Origin: CAVTRI01 sp963737075
Lineage (GTDB): Bacteria; Actinomycetota; Acidimicrobiia; Acidimicrobiales; Palsa-688
Length of the DNA stretch: 64,000 nucleotides
Assembly: GCA_963737075.1 (NCBI GenBank)
Contig: CAVTRI010000002.1
Coordinates: forward strand, 682,001 to 746,000
Direction of reading: 5' to 3'
Made by a program: the position numbers and the translations under genes
Part shown: piece by piece, positions 53,065 through 62,256 of the stretch
Layout of the letters: every line of letters begins with the position of its first letter
How positions within the stretch are numbered: the stretch's first letter is position 1
The notes under the pieces: generated by a model
Databases searched by the model: none
Seen by the model: the letters and a program-made list of their open reading frames with translations, nothing else
Told to the model about the DNA's origin: nothing

Positions 53065-54689
53065 GCCGGTCCCTGGGCTTGGTCTACGAGCAGGCTGCGG
53101 ATCGCCGCCACATTGACCTTGTTGCTCGCCGTGCGGGGTATTTCGCCGGCATCGAAGAACACGACGCGGCGTGGGATCTTGTAGCTCGACAACGAACGCT
53201 GCAGGAAAGTTCGGATCGATGCCTCGTTGAGGACTCCCGCCTTACGGGGCACCACGCACACGACCACCATCTCCCCGAGCGACCGGTCGGGCACACCCAC
53301 GACGACCGCCGTGTCGACATCGGGGTGTCGGAGGAGCGCTTCTTCGACTTCGAGCGGAGCAACGTTTGCTCCGCTTGTCTTGATGACGTTGCTCAACCGC
53401 CCAGTGAAATGCAGCAGTCCCTGCTCATCGAACCAGCCGGTGTCACCCGTATGAAAGAAGCCCTCATCGTCGAACGTGCGCTCAGGCGCCACCTTGACGT
53501 AGCCCTTCATCAAGGTGAGGCCCTTCACGATGATCTCGCCTTCCTGGCCTGGTCCCAGTCGCTCGCCGGTCGTTGGGTGGAGAACCCTCATGATTGTTCC
53601 GGGAACCAGCGCCCCGTGGGTTGCGACCCGTTCGACGGGTGTCCCGAAAGGCACCGCCGTCGCACTGGTAAACGTTTCGCTGCTGCCATAGCTGGCGTTC
53701 TGAGCGACCCGGCCATGAAGTTCGCGGCGCACCGACGAGAGGTCTCGCTGCTCCCTTTCGGCGCACTCGAGGATCTGCGCCCGTATGCTCGGCAAGCCCT
53801 GAACGATCGTGACCCGCTCCTCCTCGATCACCCGCGCCGCCTCAGCCGGATCGAAAACGGGAGAGATCACCAGGCATGCCCCCACAGCCAGGGTTGCGCC
53901 CAGGACGGCCGCGAACCCCGCCGTCCAGAAGAGCGGCAGCGTACAGTACACCCTGTCCTTCGGTGTGAACCGCTCTCGATGCCCGTGCCGCCAGCTCTGG
54001 AGCATCGGAGCTCGGTGCGCGTGCAGGACGCCCTTGGGAATACTTGTCGTCCCGGACGAGTAGATCACGAGGCCGTCATCGGTCGGCACCGTCTCTTCCA
54101 AGGTGCTCTCGATGACCTCGTCGGGCACCTCGGCTCCGTCGGCGAGAAACGCTTCCCAAGTCCAGACCGCTCCGGTCGGCTCGCCATCGGGCACAACGAT
54201 CCTGCGGAGGAACGGGTAGTCAGCCGACCGAATGTCACCGGTGGCGGTGCGGGCTTGCGGGCACAATTCGAGCAGGGCGTCGACATAGCGGTGTCGCAAC
54301 AGCGAGTCCTGGCAGAGCACCAAGGCCACGTCGGAGTGACGAAGGAGCTGCCCGAGCTCAGGAGTTTCGAGGAAGGTGTTGAACAGGACAGCCACGCCCC
54401 CGGCCATGACAACACCCCAGGTCGCGGCCACCCATTCGGGTCGCGAGCCCATGAGGATCCCGACACGGGTTCCCTTGCTGACGCCCGCGGCCACCGAAGC
54501 CTTGGCGATGGCGCTGGCCTGCCGCCATAACTCTGCGTACGTCCACACGATCCGATCTCGCGCCGCGTCCACGTACAGGATCGCTTCACGATCGCCGTAC
54601 TTGGCAGTCAGCGCTTCCAGGAAACGGCCGAACGTCAGCGGCCCCACACCGGTTTCTGTCTCGATCGGGGGACCGATGAACGTCGTCAT
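53058..54689 (-). CDS. Acyl-CoA synthetase (AMP-dependent)
   Basis: The 543-residue ANL enzyme has GLVIYSSGTTSIPKGVLHAHRA, YGSSETFTSATAVPF, FFHTGDTGWFDEQGLLHFTGRLSNVIKTSGANVAPLEVEEAL and the C-terminal RTASNKVNVAAIRSL. It activates a carboxylic acid with CoA. ATG 54689 is chosen (the longer frame overlaps the enoyl-CoA hydratase gene in antisense). Similar in architecture to the ligase at 43853; both are next to an amidohydrolase gene. It is divergent with the enoyl-CoA hydratase at 54843. Confidence 0.85.
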   Translation of the reverse strand: MTTFIGPPIETETGVGPLTFGRFLEALTAKYGDREAILYVDAARDRIVWTYAELWRQASAIAKASVAAGVSKGTRVGILMGSRPEWVAATWGVVMAGGVAVLFNTFLETPELGQLLRHSDVALVLCQDSLLRHRYVDALLELCPQARTATGDIRSADYPFLRRIVVPDGEPTGAVWTWEAFLADGAEVPDEVIESTLEETVPTDDGLVIYSSGTTSIPKGVLHAHRAPMLQSWRHGHRERFTPKDRVYCTLPLFWTAGFAAVLGATLAVGACLVISPVFDPAEAARVIEEERVTIVQGLPSIRAQILECAEREQRDLSSVRRELHGRVAQNASYGSSETFTSATAVPFGTPVERVATHGALVPGTIMRVLHPTTGERLGPGQEGEIIVKGLTLMKGYVKVAPERTFDDEGFFHTGDTGWFDEQGLLHFTGRLSNVIKTSGANVAPLEVEEALLRHPDVDTAVVVGVPDRSLGEMVVVCVVPRKAGVLNEASIRTFLQRSLSSYKIPRRVVFFDAGEIPRTASNKVNVAAIRSLLVDQAQGPAN

Positions 54690-54842
54690 GGCTGAGGCGG
54701 TCAGCGAGCCTCCAGAAACGCTCTGGTGGAGTCCCGCAGCAAGATCTGCTCCGAGGTCGGCTCGACGTCCATTCTCTCCTTGGCTACCTTGACCAGCGGA
54801 GCTTACGCCGACCAAGGCTTTGCGAGCTAAGGACTGGAAGAC

Positions 54843-55637
54843 ATGGACTACGCCAAATACAAGGCCCTGGATGTCACCCGCGACGGGGTCATCGTGACCG
54901 TCACCCTCAACCGTCCCGAGGTCCGAAATGTGATCAATGCAGAGGTCCACGAGGAACTCGGCACCATTTTCACCGATCTCGACATGGACGACAGCTGCGA
55001 GCTTGTCATCATCACCGGAGCCGGTGGGTACTTCTGCGGTGGAGGCGACCTCAACTGGGTCCTCACCCAGCACCGAGACCCAGTGGTGAGCTCTCACGCC
55101 GGTCGTACCGGCCGCCGCATCCAAAACAGCCTCCTCGACCTCGAGAAGCCAATCATCGCGAAGGTTCGGGGCCCTGCGATCGGACTCGGGTGCTCGATCG
55201 CGCTGTACTGCGACTTCGTCTACGCGACGCCCGAGGCCACCTTCGCCGACCCTCATGTCTCGGTCGGCCTCGTCGCCGGTGACGGTGGAGCGATCCTGTG
55301 GCCTCAGCTCATCGGCTACGCGCGAGCACGGCGCTACCTGCTCACAGGAGACCCCATCAAAGGAGCCGAAGCAGCAGACATTGGTCTTATCACCGAGGCG
55401 GTCCCGGATGACCAACTCGACGAGGTCGTCGACAACATGGCAGCTCGGCTGCTCTCCGGCGCCAAATACGCCATCACGTGGACCAAGACCTCGATCAACG
55501 CCGGTCTCAAAGCGACCGCCAACGCCGTCCTCGACCGCGCGGCGGCCTTCGAAAACCTCACCCAGATGACCAACGACAATCGCATTGCGCTCGAAGCGTT
55601 TCTCGCCAAGGAGAAGCCGACATTCACCAGGTCTTGA
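54843..55637 (+). CDS. Enoyl-CoA hydratase/isomerase
   Basis: The 264-residue crotonase-fold protein has VTVTLNRPEVRNVINAEVHEEL, the oxyanion-hole loops ITGAGGYFCGGGDLNWV and RGPAIGLGCSIALYCDFVYATPEATFADPHVSVGLVAGDGGA. A catalytic Glu is not as prominent as in classical ECH; the GLVAGDGG region carries an Asp, a feature of isomerases and hydrolases in this fold. It hydrates or isomerises enoyl-CoA. Its stop overlaps the convergent dehydratase pseudogene by 14 bp. Confidence 0.85.
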   Translation: MDYAKYKALDVTRDGVIVTVTLNRPEVRNVINAEVHEELGTIFTDLDMDDSCELVIITGAGGYFCGGGDLNWVLTQHRDPVVSSHAGRTGRRIQNSLLDLEKPIIAKVRGPAIGLGCSIALYCDFVYATPEATFADPHVSVGLVAGDGGAILWPQLIGYARARRYLLTGDPIKGAEAADIGLITEAVPDDQLDEVVDNMAARLLSGAKYAITWTKTSINAGLKATANAVLDRAAAFENLTQMTNDNRIALEAFLAKEKPTFTRS

Positions 55638-56779
55638 CGGGGGAAGCCTTCAGAATCCGACACAGTTCCACGTCGGCGTCACCCCGAGCGATGACCGTCC
55701 CGGATTGGTTGCTCATGGTGATGTGGATGGAAGCGAGTTGCACTCCCAACAGCGGCTCGAACCGCACGCCGGTCACCTCACCGTTCAAAAGCGTGACGTC
55801 GGCCTCGAAGACGGGGAAGCGGTAGTCCATCTTGGAGTGACGCACGCAGCCACGGTCGCCCGCCCCAGTAGGCCACGTAGTCGAGGACCCACACGCCCAT
55901 AGAGGACCCGTACCCGTAGTGGCGCGGGAGACCAACGAGCTTGGCTCTGTCGAGGTTGGTGTGGCCGCTCGCGGGGCCTCGGTTGACGCCGTCCTGCTGC
56001 TGACTCGCCTTCATTTCCATCTCAGGAAGCCATCCGGCGTCGGCGCCCAGGAACGCGCCTTCCATCACCTGTGTGCCCCATACTGAGGGCAGGAAGGCGC
56101 GGTATTCGTTTGCCAGGCTGGTCGCTGTATGTGGGCCGATCGGGCGCGTGGGTAACGCGTCACCGACGGCAACGTCACCAGCGCCCTCCCCGGCGGCGCC
56201 GGAACGAAGCTAGTCTGCGTGCTGTCGCTCGATGTCAGCTAGCTCCTCAGCAGTGAAGCTCGGAGCCTCCCCCGCCGTCTGGGCGTAATAGCCGCGCTCC
56301 CGGGCGACATCGGGGAGATACCGCACGGCAGTGGCGCGATGCTTGGCAATTGGCTCTTTGCGTTGGTTGAGGTAGACGTTGTCGCCCCGCGAAAACATTG
56401 TTGGACCCGCGAACCTGGTCTCTGCGATCGTGTAGCCGTCAAACCGACGCTCCACCCGGACAGTGTCGCCGGCACGGAGCCGCGGACCGTAGAACCACCA
56501 CTCCCCGCCACCGAACATCACGTGCTGCCCGGGGATCCGACCTACGACGGCCGGGATCATCCCGTGGTTGTCACAGGCGGCGACGAAGGACTGTGGCGCC
56601 ACGATTTCCCCGAAGGGCGTTCGCGCCGCTGCGTCTTCGTCGAAGTGGTGGGGATTGGGATAGTGCATGGCCTGGACCCACCGACGGATGTCAGTCAGCG
56701 AAATTGGCTCCTTTAACTGACCCCCGCCGACCATCTGTCCGACGTACTTGTCGACGTCGCTGGTATCGAGCGTGTCCAT
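55624..56779 (-). pseudogene. Double-hotdog MaoC-type dehydratase, broken by stop and frameshift
   Basis: Read through, this locus encodes 385 residues, the same length as the intact neighbour at 57848. The N half (56779-56213) is a MaoC dehydratase N-domain with AMHYPNPHHFDEDAAARTPFGEIVAPQSFVAAC. A TAG at 56210-56212 then interrupts the frame. Continuing in the same frame, the C half runs VGDALPTRPIGPHTAT, GHTNLDRAKLVGLPRHYGYGSSMGVWVLDYVAYWGG. At about 55857-55866 one extra base shifts to DRGCVRHSKMDYRFPVFEADV in another frame, ending at 55624. Two lesions suggest decay. The N half could still be translated alone, but the C half has no start codon upstream of 56068. Confidence 0.75.
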
Positions 56780-56796
56780 TCTCGGTGACTGTCTCC

Positions 56797-57846
56797 TCAG
56801 ATCTGCTCTGCAAGGTCGGCCGCGGCGTCGAGAAGGCTGTCTATTCGCGTCAACATAGCAGGCAGGTCAACGCCCTCGCTCCCCTTCTGACCCACTAAGT
56901 ACCGAGCGTACACGCCGTGGACAATGCACGCCTTTTTCCAGAAATTGAAGGCAAGATAATAGTCCAATTGGGACAGGTCGGCTCCGGTCATCTCGACGTA
57001 CCGCTCGATCAACTGTCGCCTTTGAGGAAACCCCTCGAGGGCAGTGGGGGAGTCGGGTACGTCCACTGGATCGTCGCCAGGACCGACCCAGGCGTTGAGC
57101 GTGTAAGCCAGGTCGGCGAGCGCGTCGCCCAGCGTGGCAATCTCCCAGTCCAGCACCGCTGTCATTTCTCCGCTCTCGAGGAACAGCGCATTGTGGGGGC
57201 CGTAGTCGCCATGAACAACCCGACCGGGACCCTGCTCCGGTATGCGGGAGGACAGCAGGTCGTGCAACTCGTGCACCCGGGCATCGTCATGGCGGGCGTT
57301 CGCCGCCTGCGAGGTCCACGAGCCGTGCCACGTACGCAGCTGGCGGGCGACGTAGCCGTCGGGGCGTCCGAGGTCACTGAGACCGACGTCGTCGGGATCG
57401 ATGGCGTGAAGGGCCGCCAGCACGTCGATGAAGATGTCCGCGGCTCTCGCCCGCGCTGGATGATCGAGCCATTTGTCGACGGCCGCGGCCTGGAAGAGGG
57501 CTTTTCCGCCGCATCTGCCCATCACGTAAAAGTGGGTCTCGGCGACGGACCGGTCGTCGCAGTACGCGATCGGCTCAGGAACGGGCACCGCCGTAGGCCA
57601 CAACGCCTTGATGACCCGGTACTCCCGCCACATGTCGTGCGCCCTCGGCAGCAGCTGCCCGAGGGGCGGGCGTCGGATCACCACCTCCCGCCCCACGGCG
57701 TCTCGGACGAGATAGGTCAGATTCGAGTGCCCGCCTGGAAGGTGCTGCCACTCAAGCGGCGGCCGAACGTCGCTGACGGTGGCCAACCACTTTTCGACGG
57801 TGGCGGTCTCGAAGCCAACGACCTGCCCGGAGTTATCGCCGCTCAT
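56797..57846 (-). CDS. Aminoglycoside-phosphotransferase-fold protein (ACAD10/11-like kinase)
   Basis: The 349-residue kinase-fold protein has LPGGHSNLTYLVRDAVGREVVIRRPP, VVHGDYGPHNALFLESGEMTAVLDWEIATLGDALADLAYTLNAW. HGDYGPHN and LDWE are the catalytic and metal-binding loops of the APH/choline kinase fold. In mycobacteria and in the fused human ACAD10/11, such domains phosphorylate 4-hydroxyacyl-CoA during its catabolism. That role fits this acyl-CoA operon but is inference. ATG 57846 is 1 bp from the stop of the intact dehydratase upstream in the operon. Confidence 0.8.
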   Translation of the reverse strand: MSGDNSGQVVGFETATVEKWLATVSDVRPPLEWQHLPGGHSNLTYLVRDAVGREVVIRRPPLGQLLPRAHDMWREYRVIKALWPTAVPVPEPIAYCDDRSVAETHFYVMGRCGGKALFQAAAVDKWLDHPARARAADIFIDVLAALHAIDPDDVGLSDLGRPDGYVARQLRTWHGSWTSQAANARHDDARVHELHDLLSSRIPEQGPGRVVHGDYGPHNALFLESGEMTAVLDWEIATLGDALADLAYTLNAWVGPGDDPVDVPDSPTALEGFPQRRQLIERYVEMTGADLSQLDYYLAFNFWKKACIVHGVYARYLVGQKGSEGVDLPAMLTRIDSLLDAAADLAEQI

Positions 57847-57847
57847 C

Positions 57848-59005
57848 TCACGAACCCGCCCGGGAGGGCAGGCGGACGAGACCGACCCCTGTCGCCGACA
57901 GCTCGCCCTCCTGATTGGAAGCGCGCTGTTCCACCTGAACGCACCCTCGACCGTCCTCGTCAACCGTGATCGCCCCAACTCGGCCCGTGATGGTGATGAT
58001 GTCACCGACCGGGTTATGGCGCCGAATTTCGCAGCTGTGGCTATCGAGAAACCCGTCGTCGCCCATCCAGTCGGTGATGTGGTGGATCAGCCACGAACAT
58101 CTCTCGGGACCGTAGTCATAGGCTCGAGGCGTGCCGACCAGATGAGCCAGGCGGTCATCCCAGTGCACCCGTTCGGGAACGTCGGGGATGCCGAAGCGAT
58201 CGGGTATACCGAGGCCGGGATGCTTCTTGAGCTGCTTCCACGCCAGCCGGTTGGCGCGGATGTAGAGCCCGCCCCAGCCCTGGGCGAAAGCGATGAACCC
58301 GGAGACCGTCATAGGTCCCTTGATCATCGTCGGGAGGTCTTCGCCGACCGTGACATCCTCGATGTATCGAAGCTCCGCGCCCCTCACCGGCTCGGCTTCG
58401 TAGCGCGCCCACACATCATCGAGATCTTCCTTGGTGTACGGAACCGGGTCACCCTTACCCCTGTCATACTTCGTCCCGACCTCGCGCGCGGCGTCCCGCT
58501 CGGTGCGAAAGCACCACGAGTCGGCGCTCACCAAGTGGGTGCCGGTCTGGTTAAAGAAGTCGACGTGATATATCTGCTGGATCGCACGACCGGCGAAACG
58601 AGTGTGGTGCTCGACCAGGTCTTTGAGGTAAGCCTCACAATGGATGGAGTCTCCCAACGCCAATGTGCCGTGCCAACGCACGTTGGAGCCGGACCACATG
58701 GCGTGCACGCCGGGTAGGCCGCCCACGTAACCCGACAGGATCCGATTGAGCGCGAAGACAAATGACGGTGGAGCGATGAGACGACCGTGCTGCGTGCGGG
58801 CAGCGTACGCGGGCTCGCACCATAGCGGGTTGTCGTCACCTATCCCGTGCGCGTAGTGACGTATGTTGTCTCGCGTCACCTCGTAGCACCACGGTTCCAC
58901 CGTTTCGGTAATCCGGACGCCGATCATGCGCTGTAGTGCGTCCAGCGCATCGTCGGTGATCACCGGAAACCGCTTCTCAGCTTCGAATACTTCGCTGGTA
59001 GTCAT
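57848..59005 (-). CDS. Double-hotdog MaoC-type (FAS1-like) dehydratase
   Basis: The 385-residue protein has two hotdog domains: the first with VTRDNIRHYAHGIGDDNPLWCEPAYAARTQHGRLIAPPSFVFALNRI, the second with YIEDVTVGEDLPTMIKGPMTVSGFIAFAQGWGG. Family members hydrate enoyl-CoA or dehydrate 3-hydroxyacyl-CoA. It is intact and lies between a frameshifted MaoC gene (overlap 4 bp at ATG 59005) and the APH-fold kinase gene. It is a paralogue of the broken gene at 55624, and may have taken over its function. Confidence 0.87.
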   Translation of the reverse strand: MTTSEVFEAEKRFPVITDDALDALQRMIGVRITETVEPWCYEVTRDNIRHYAHGIGDDNPLWCEPAYAARTQHGRLIAPPSFVFALNRILSGYVGGLPGVHAMWSGSNVRWHGTLALGDSIHCEAYLKDLVEHHTRFAGRAIQQIYHVDFFNQTGTHLVSADSWCFRTERDAAREVGTKYDRGKGDPVPYTKEDLDDVWARYEAEPVRGAELRYIEDVTVGEDLPTMIKGPMTVSGFIAFAQGWGGLYIRANRLAWKQLKKHPGLGIPDRFGIPDVPERVHWDDRLAHLVGTPRAYDYGPERCSWLIHHITDWMGDDGFLDSHSCEIRRHNPVGDIITITGRVGAITVDEDGRGCVQVEQRASNQEGELSATGVGLVRLPSRAGS

Positions 59006-59494
59006 GCCTCTCCTTCGGCTGCGTGATCACCGGAGCGCAACATGAGCGCGCTCCGCCGAGCCGTGCAGACGATCTCGTGCCTCTGATTGTGACCGCGATG
59101 CTCGAATACCACGATCCCTTGACCCGGTCGGGAACGTGACAGCCTTTTGCTGACGACCTCGGTCTCGGCGTAGAGGGTGTCACCCGCGAAGACCGGGTTC
59201 GGAAAGCTGATCGACTCGAAACCGAGATTGGCGACCGTGGTGCCTTCCGTCAGAATCTGCGACGCTCAATCCCACCACGGTGGCGAGCGTGAAGAGACTG
59301 TTGACGAGAGGAACCCCGAACTCAGTTTTGGACGCGTACACAGCGTCGAGATGAAGGCTCTGGGGGTTCATGGTCAACGTCGTGAAAAAGACATTGTCGG
59401 CTTCGCTCACAGTGCGGCCGGGCCGGTGCTCGTAGATGTCACCTACCTCCAGCTCGTCGAAGAAGCGACCTTGCCGGGGGGAAAACCGGGTCAC
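59002..59494 (-). pseudogene. MaoC-family hydratase (beta-methylmalyl-CoA dehydratase type), frameshifted
   Basis: The N part (59494 to about 59258) begins MTRFSPRQGRFFDELEVGDIYEHRPGRTVSEADNVFFTTLTMNPQSLHLD. The family sequence then continues one base out of frame: LTEGTTVANLGFESISFPNPVFAGDTLYAETEVVSKRLSRS then GIVVFEHRGHNQRHEIVCTARRSALML. The switch is in GCAGATTCTGAC, where one T fewer restores VADLTEGTT. Intact relatives are about 160 residues long and hydrate C4/C5 branched enoyl-CoA. The stop TGA overlaps the next ATG. GTG 59494 overlaps the CoA-transferase stop. Confidence 0.8.
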
Positions 59495-60693
59495 AGCGAC
59501 GGTCCCGCGATGGCGGCCAGCGCCGCGGCGCGTTCGGTTTCGGTGAGGCCCTCCAATCGGGCGACGCCGCGCTCGGTCACCACAACGTCGACCGTCGACC
59601 GCGGCGCGCTGACGGCAGACCCATCGCCCAGCTGACGCACGATCCGGGATGCTGGGACAGCGATGACACGCAAACCTCCGGGAGAATGAGTCGCTGCTTC
59701 CGCAAAATCCAGGCTGCCCCCGACGCCTGAAATCTGTTGGCCGTTCACTATCTCCGCGTTTACCTGACCCGACAGATCCACCTCGACGGCGGAGTTAACG
59801 GACACCAGGCGCTCCTCGCGTCCCAGCTGCATCACAGAGTGCGCCACCGTCGACGGATAGACCCCGACAGAGGGATTGTCGTCAGCGAAGCGCATGAGCC
59901 TCGAAGTTCCAAGCAGATCGGGTGACGTGATAGCGGGTCCATCCTCGAGCCGCATGTCGAGCAAACCCGCCTCGGCCAGATCCACCATCCCGTCGCACCC
60001 CATGCCAGTGAACCGGAGACCGCCGACCCCACGAACCGCGAGCTCGTGCACCAACGACTCGGGGATCCGGCCGATGCCCACCTGCAGCAGCGGACGCTCC
60101 GGCAGCAGCCCGATGAGATGGCCGGCGATGGCCCGACTGCGGTCATCGGGACATACCGGATCGTAGACGGGCATGGGGTTCGTGCTTTCGCAAAAAACAT
60201 CAATCTGGGAGATGTGCACCATGCTCTGACCCCACGTACGGGGCATCGACCCATCCACCTCAGCGATCTTCAGACGGGCCGCTCGGAAGGCTGCCAAGGT
60301 GTAGCTCACCGAGGGGCCGAGACTGCACCATCCGTGCCGGTCCGGGGGAGTCACCCTAACCAGCGCCACGGGAATGGCCCAGCGCGCCATCTGCTTGGGA
60401 ATTTGGGACGCGCGCAACGGCACATAATCCATGCGCCCATCGGCCAGCACGTCCCGCGATGCTGTCGTCGGATGCCACGTCTTCCAGCGGAGATCGCCCC
60501 GGACGACGGCGGGCAACAGGATGGCGGGATCGAAGATCAAGCCGCTAACAAATGTCCAGCCTCGGCCCGGTGACCGGTCAGCCAGCGCTGGAAAGAGTGA
60601 CGTCGGCGCGCCGCATCCTGACGAAGAGACGATGGTCGTGCCGTCCGGTAGTGCGTCCACGGCACGGTCAGCGGGGATCACGTCGAGTCGCAC
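59491..60693 (-). CDS. Acetyl-CoA hydrolase/CoA-transferase family protein
   Basis: The 400-residue protein of the Ach1/4-hydroxybutyrate CoA-transferase family has RFTGMGCDGMVDLAEAGLLD, LVSVNSAVEVDLSGQVNAEIVNGQQISGVGGSLDFAEAA, where the Glu in SAVEVDLSGQVN is the covalent CoA carrier, and VVTERGVARLEGLTETER at the end. It swaps CoA between acids without ATP cost, so can activate the substrate or recycle the product. It forms a tight operon with the following MaoC genes; the start codon is followed by a 68-bp gap to the dienelactone hydrolase gene. Confidence 0.87.
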   Translation of the reverse strand: MRLDVIPADRAVDALPDGTTIVSSSGCGAPTSLFPALADRSPGRGWTFVSGLIFDPAILLPAVVRGDLRWKTWHPTTASRDVLADGRMDYVPLRASQIPKQMARWAIPVALVRVTPPDRHGWCSLGPSVSYTLAAFRAARLKIAEVDGSMPRTWGQSMVHISQIDVFCESTNPMPVYDPVCPDDRSRAIAGHLIGLLPERPLLQVGIGRIPESLVHELAVRGVGGLRFTGMGCDGMVDLAEAGLLDMRLEDGPAITSPDLLGTSRLMRFADDNPSVGVYPSTVAHSVMQLGREERLVSVNSAVEVDLSGQVNAEIVNGQQISGVGGSLDFAEAATHSPGGLRVIAVPASRIVRQLGDGSAVSAPRSTVDVVVTERGVARLEGLTETERAAALAAIAGPSL

Positions 60694-60761
60694 CTAGTAC
60701 CCCCTCCGGAAAGGTTCGCCTGCTTGGGCACTATCTGAGGCTCCGAGCTGGCACCGACCGC

Positions 60762-61490
60762 TCACACCTTGGCGTGGGCCTGAAGGAACGACACCGCGTC
60801 CTGCCATGCGACCTGGTCCGCCTCCGCGTGACGCATCGGGCCCCACGGCGCCGCGAACGCGTGACCGGCACCCGGGTACCGCCGAATCTCTGCGTCCACT
60901 TCCCATCGGTCAATGCGCTCCTGGAGATCGTGTAACAGGTCGGGAGGCATGACCGGATCGTCTGCTCCGTAAAGAAACAGCGTCGGACACGTCAATTGCC
61001 AAATGAGATCGATCGGATGTACGGGAGTTTTGGGACCCAGCTCGCCGAACACCGGCTGACTCGGGAAAAACAGCACCGCTGCCGCGATGTCGCCCCGCAG
61101 ACACGCCGCGAGCCACGCGAGCGTCCCGCCCGTGCAGTAGCCCCACACGCACACGCGGCGGGCGTCGATCTCGGGCCGGGCGCGTAGAGCGTCCACGGCG
61201 TCAGCCAGGTCCCGGGCGCCGCATGTGAAATCGAGTCGCCCAATGTGCTCGATGACCTCTGTGAAGTCGTCGTACGCCTCTGTTTTGGCCGGCCCTTGGC
61301 CGTGGTAGTAGTCGGGTACGACCGCCGCGCAACCGAACTCCACCAGGCGGTGCTGGACGCCGCGAATGAACTCGTTGACGCCGTAGGCCTCCGCACCGAG
61401 CACGACGGCCGGATGCGGGCCGCCGCCGGCCGGCAACGCTACCTCTGCGAGCGGACGGCGATGGGGCACGACGCCCACGTTAGACGCCAC
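60762..61490 (-). CDS. Dienelactone hydrolase family protein
   Basis: The 242-residue protein has LPAGGGPHPAVVLGAEAYGVNEFIRGVQHRLVEFGCAAVVPDYYHGQGPA, the nucleophile motif RVCVWGYCTGGTLAWLAA (Cys in GYCTGG, typical of the family), an Asp in LYGADDPVMPP and a His in YPGAGHAFAAP. It hydrolyses lactones or thioesters of ring-cleavage products. GTG 61490 is chosen since the isomerase gene ends 4 bp upstream, so the frame to 61559 overlaps it. This and the preceding sugar isomerase gene look co-transcribed. Confidence 0.85.
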   Translation of the reverse strand: MASNVGVVPHRRPLAEVALPAGGGPHPAVVLGAEAYGVNEFIRGVQHRLVEFGCAAVVPDYYHGQGPAKTEAYDDFTEVIEHIGRLDFTCGARDLADAVDALRARPEIDARRVCVWGYCTGGTLAWLAACLRGDIAAAVLFFPSQPVFGELGPKTPVHPIDLIWQLTCPTLFLYGADDPVMPPDLLHDLQERIDRWEVDAEIRRYPGAGHAFAAPWGPMRHAEADQVAWQDAVSFLQAHAKV

Positions 61491-61494
61491 GGCT

Positions 61495-62256
61495 TCAGCG
61501 CCAATAGGGCGCGCTCCGCGCGTACGCCAACCGTGCGAACTCCGAGACGGGGAGCTCACGAAGCGATCGGCTGAGGACCTCGATACTCACCAACCCGTCC
61601 CAGCCGCGGTCGAGGAGGGTCGACGCGAACCGGCCGAGCTCGAACTCGCCGTCGCCGGGCAGCACTCGGCGATGGATCGTCTCGCGCATGCCGTCGTCCG
61701 ATATGGGCGGGGGAGCGTCGTCGAACTGGATGTACGCGATGCGCTCCAGGGGCACTTGCTCGAGTTGTTTCCACGTGCTGTCTCCGCGAAAGAAGTGCCA
61801 CGTGTCGATGAGCAGGCCCGCCCGGTCGGCGCCCGCGGCTTCGACGACCTCCAGACCGGCGGAAAGCGAGGTCACCGCCCCCAGCGGGCTGAATTCGACA
61901 GCCATCTTGGCCCCGACCTCGGTGAACATCGCCGCGCACCGTGCGATCACATCGTTGGCGGACCGATCCAACGTTCCCCCGAAAATGGTCAACACCCACT
62001 CGGCCTTCACCAGTGCCGCCGCCTCGCAGAGCTGGCGCGCCTGGCGCAACGTGGACTTCTCATCGGCGGTCACCAGCAGTGCGAGCAGTTCGTGGCACCG
62101 CAACCCAGCGCCTGCCAGGGCGGCGGCTGCGGCGCTGTCAGCCTTCGACGCCGCCACCCCCAGCGCTGCGAACCCGGCTTCCCGCGCGGCGGCCGCGGCG
62201 CCCGCCACGTCGATGTCCCACCGGCCGTCGGGGGTCAACGCGAGTTCGACCGTCAA
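61495..62256 (-). CDS. Sugar phosphate isomerase/epimerase-like TIM barrel protein
   Basis: The product of about 253 residues has ARCAAMFTEVGAKMAVEFSPLGAVTSL, GLLIDTWHFFRGDSTWKQLEQVPLERIAYIQFDDAP, and DGEFELGRFASTLLDRGWDGLVSIEVLS, the metal-binding Glu, Asp-His and Glu of the AP-endonuclease-2/xylose-isomerase-like family. The start is uncertain: TTG 62256 has a GGGGAGGG ribosome site nearby. It would isomerise a sugar- or inositol-like molecule. It is the first gene of the seven-gene minus-strand block at the right end of the island. Confidence 0.78.
   Translation of the reverse strand: MTVELALTPDGRWDIDVAGAAAAAREAGFAALGVAASKADSAAAAALAGAGLRCHELLALLVTADEKSTLRQARQLCEAAALVKAEWVLTIFGGTLDRSANDVIARCAAMFTEVGAKMAVEFSPLGAVTSLSAGLEVVEAAGADRAGLLIDTWHFFRGDSTWKQLEQVPLERIAYIQFDDAPPPISDDGMRETIHRRVLPGDGEFELGRFASTLLDRGWDGLVSIEVLSRSLRELPVSEFARLAYARSAPYWR

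Noticed and set aside
56210..56212. TAG as a recoded sense codon (for example pyrrolysine) in the dehydratase
   Set aside because: Several genes in the window use TAG as a normal stop, and a separate frameshift also breaks the same gene.
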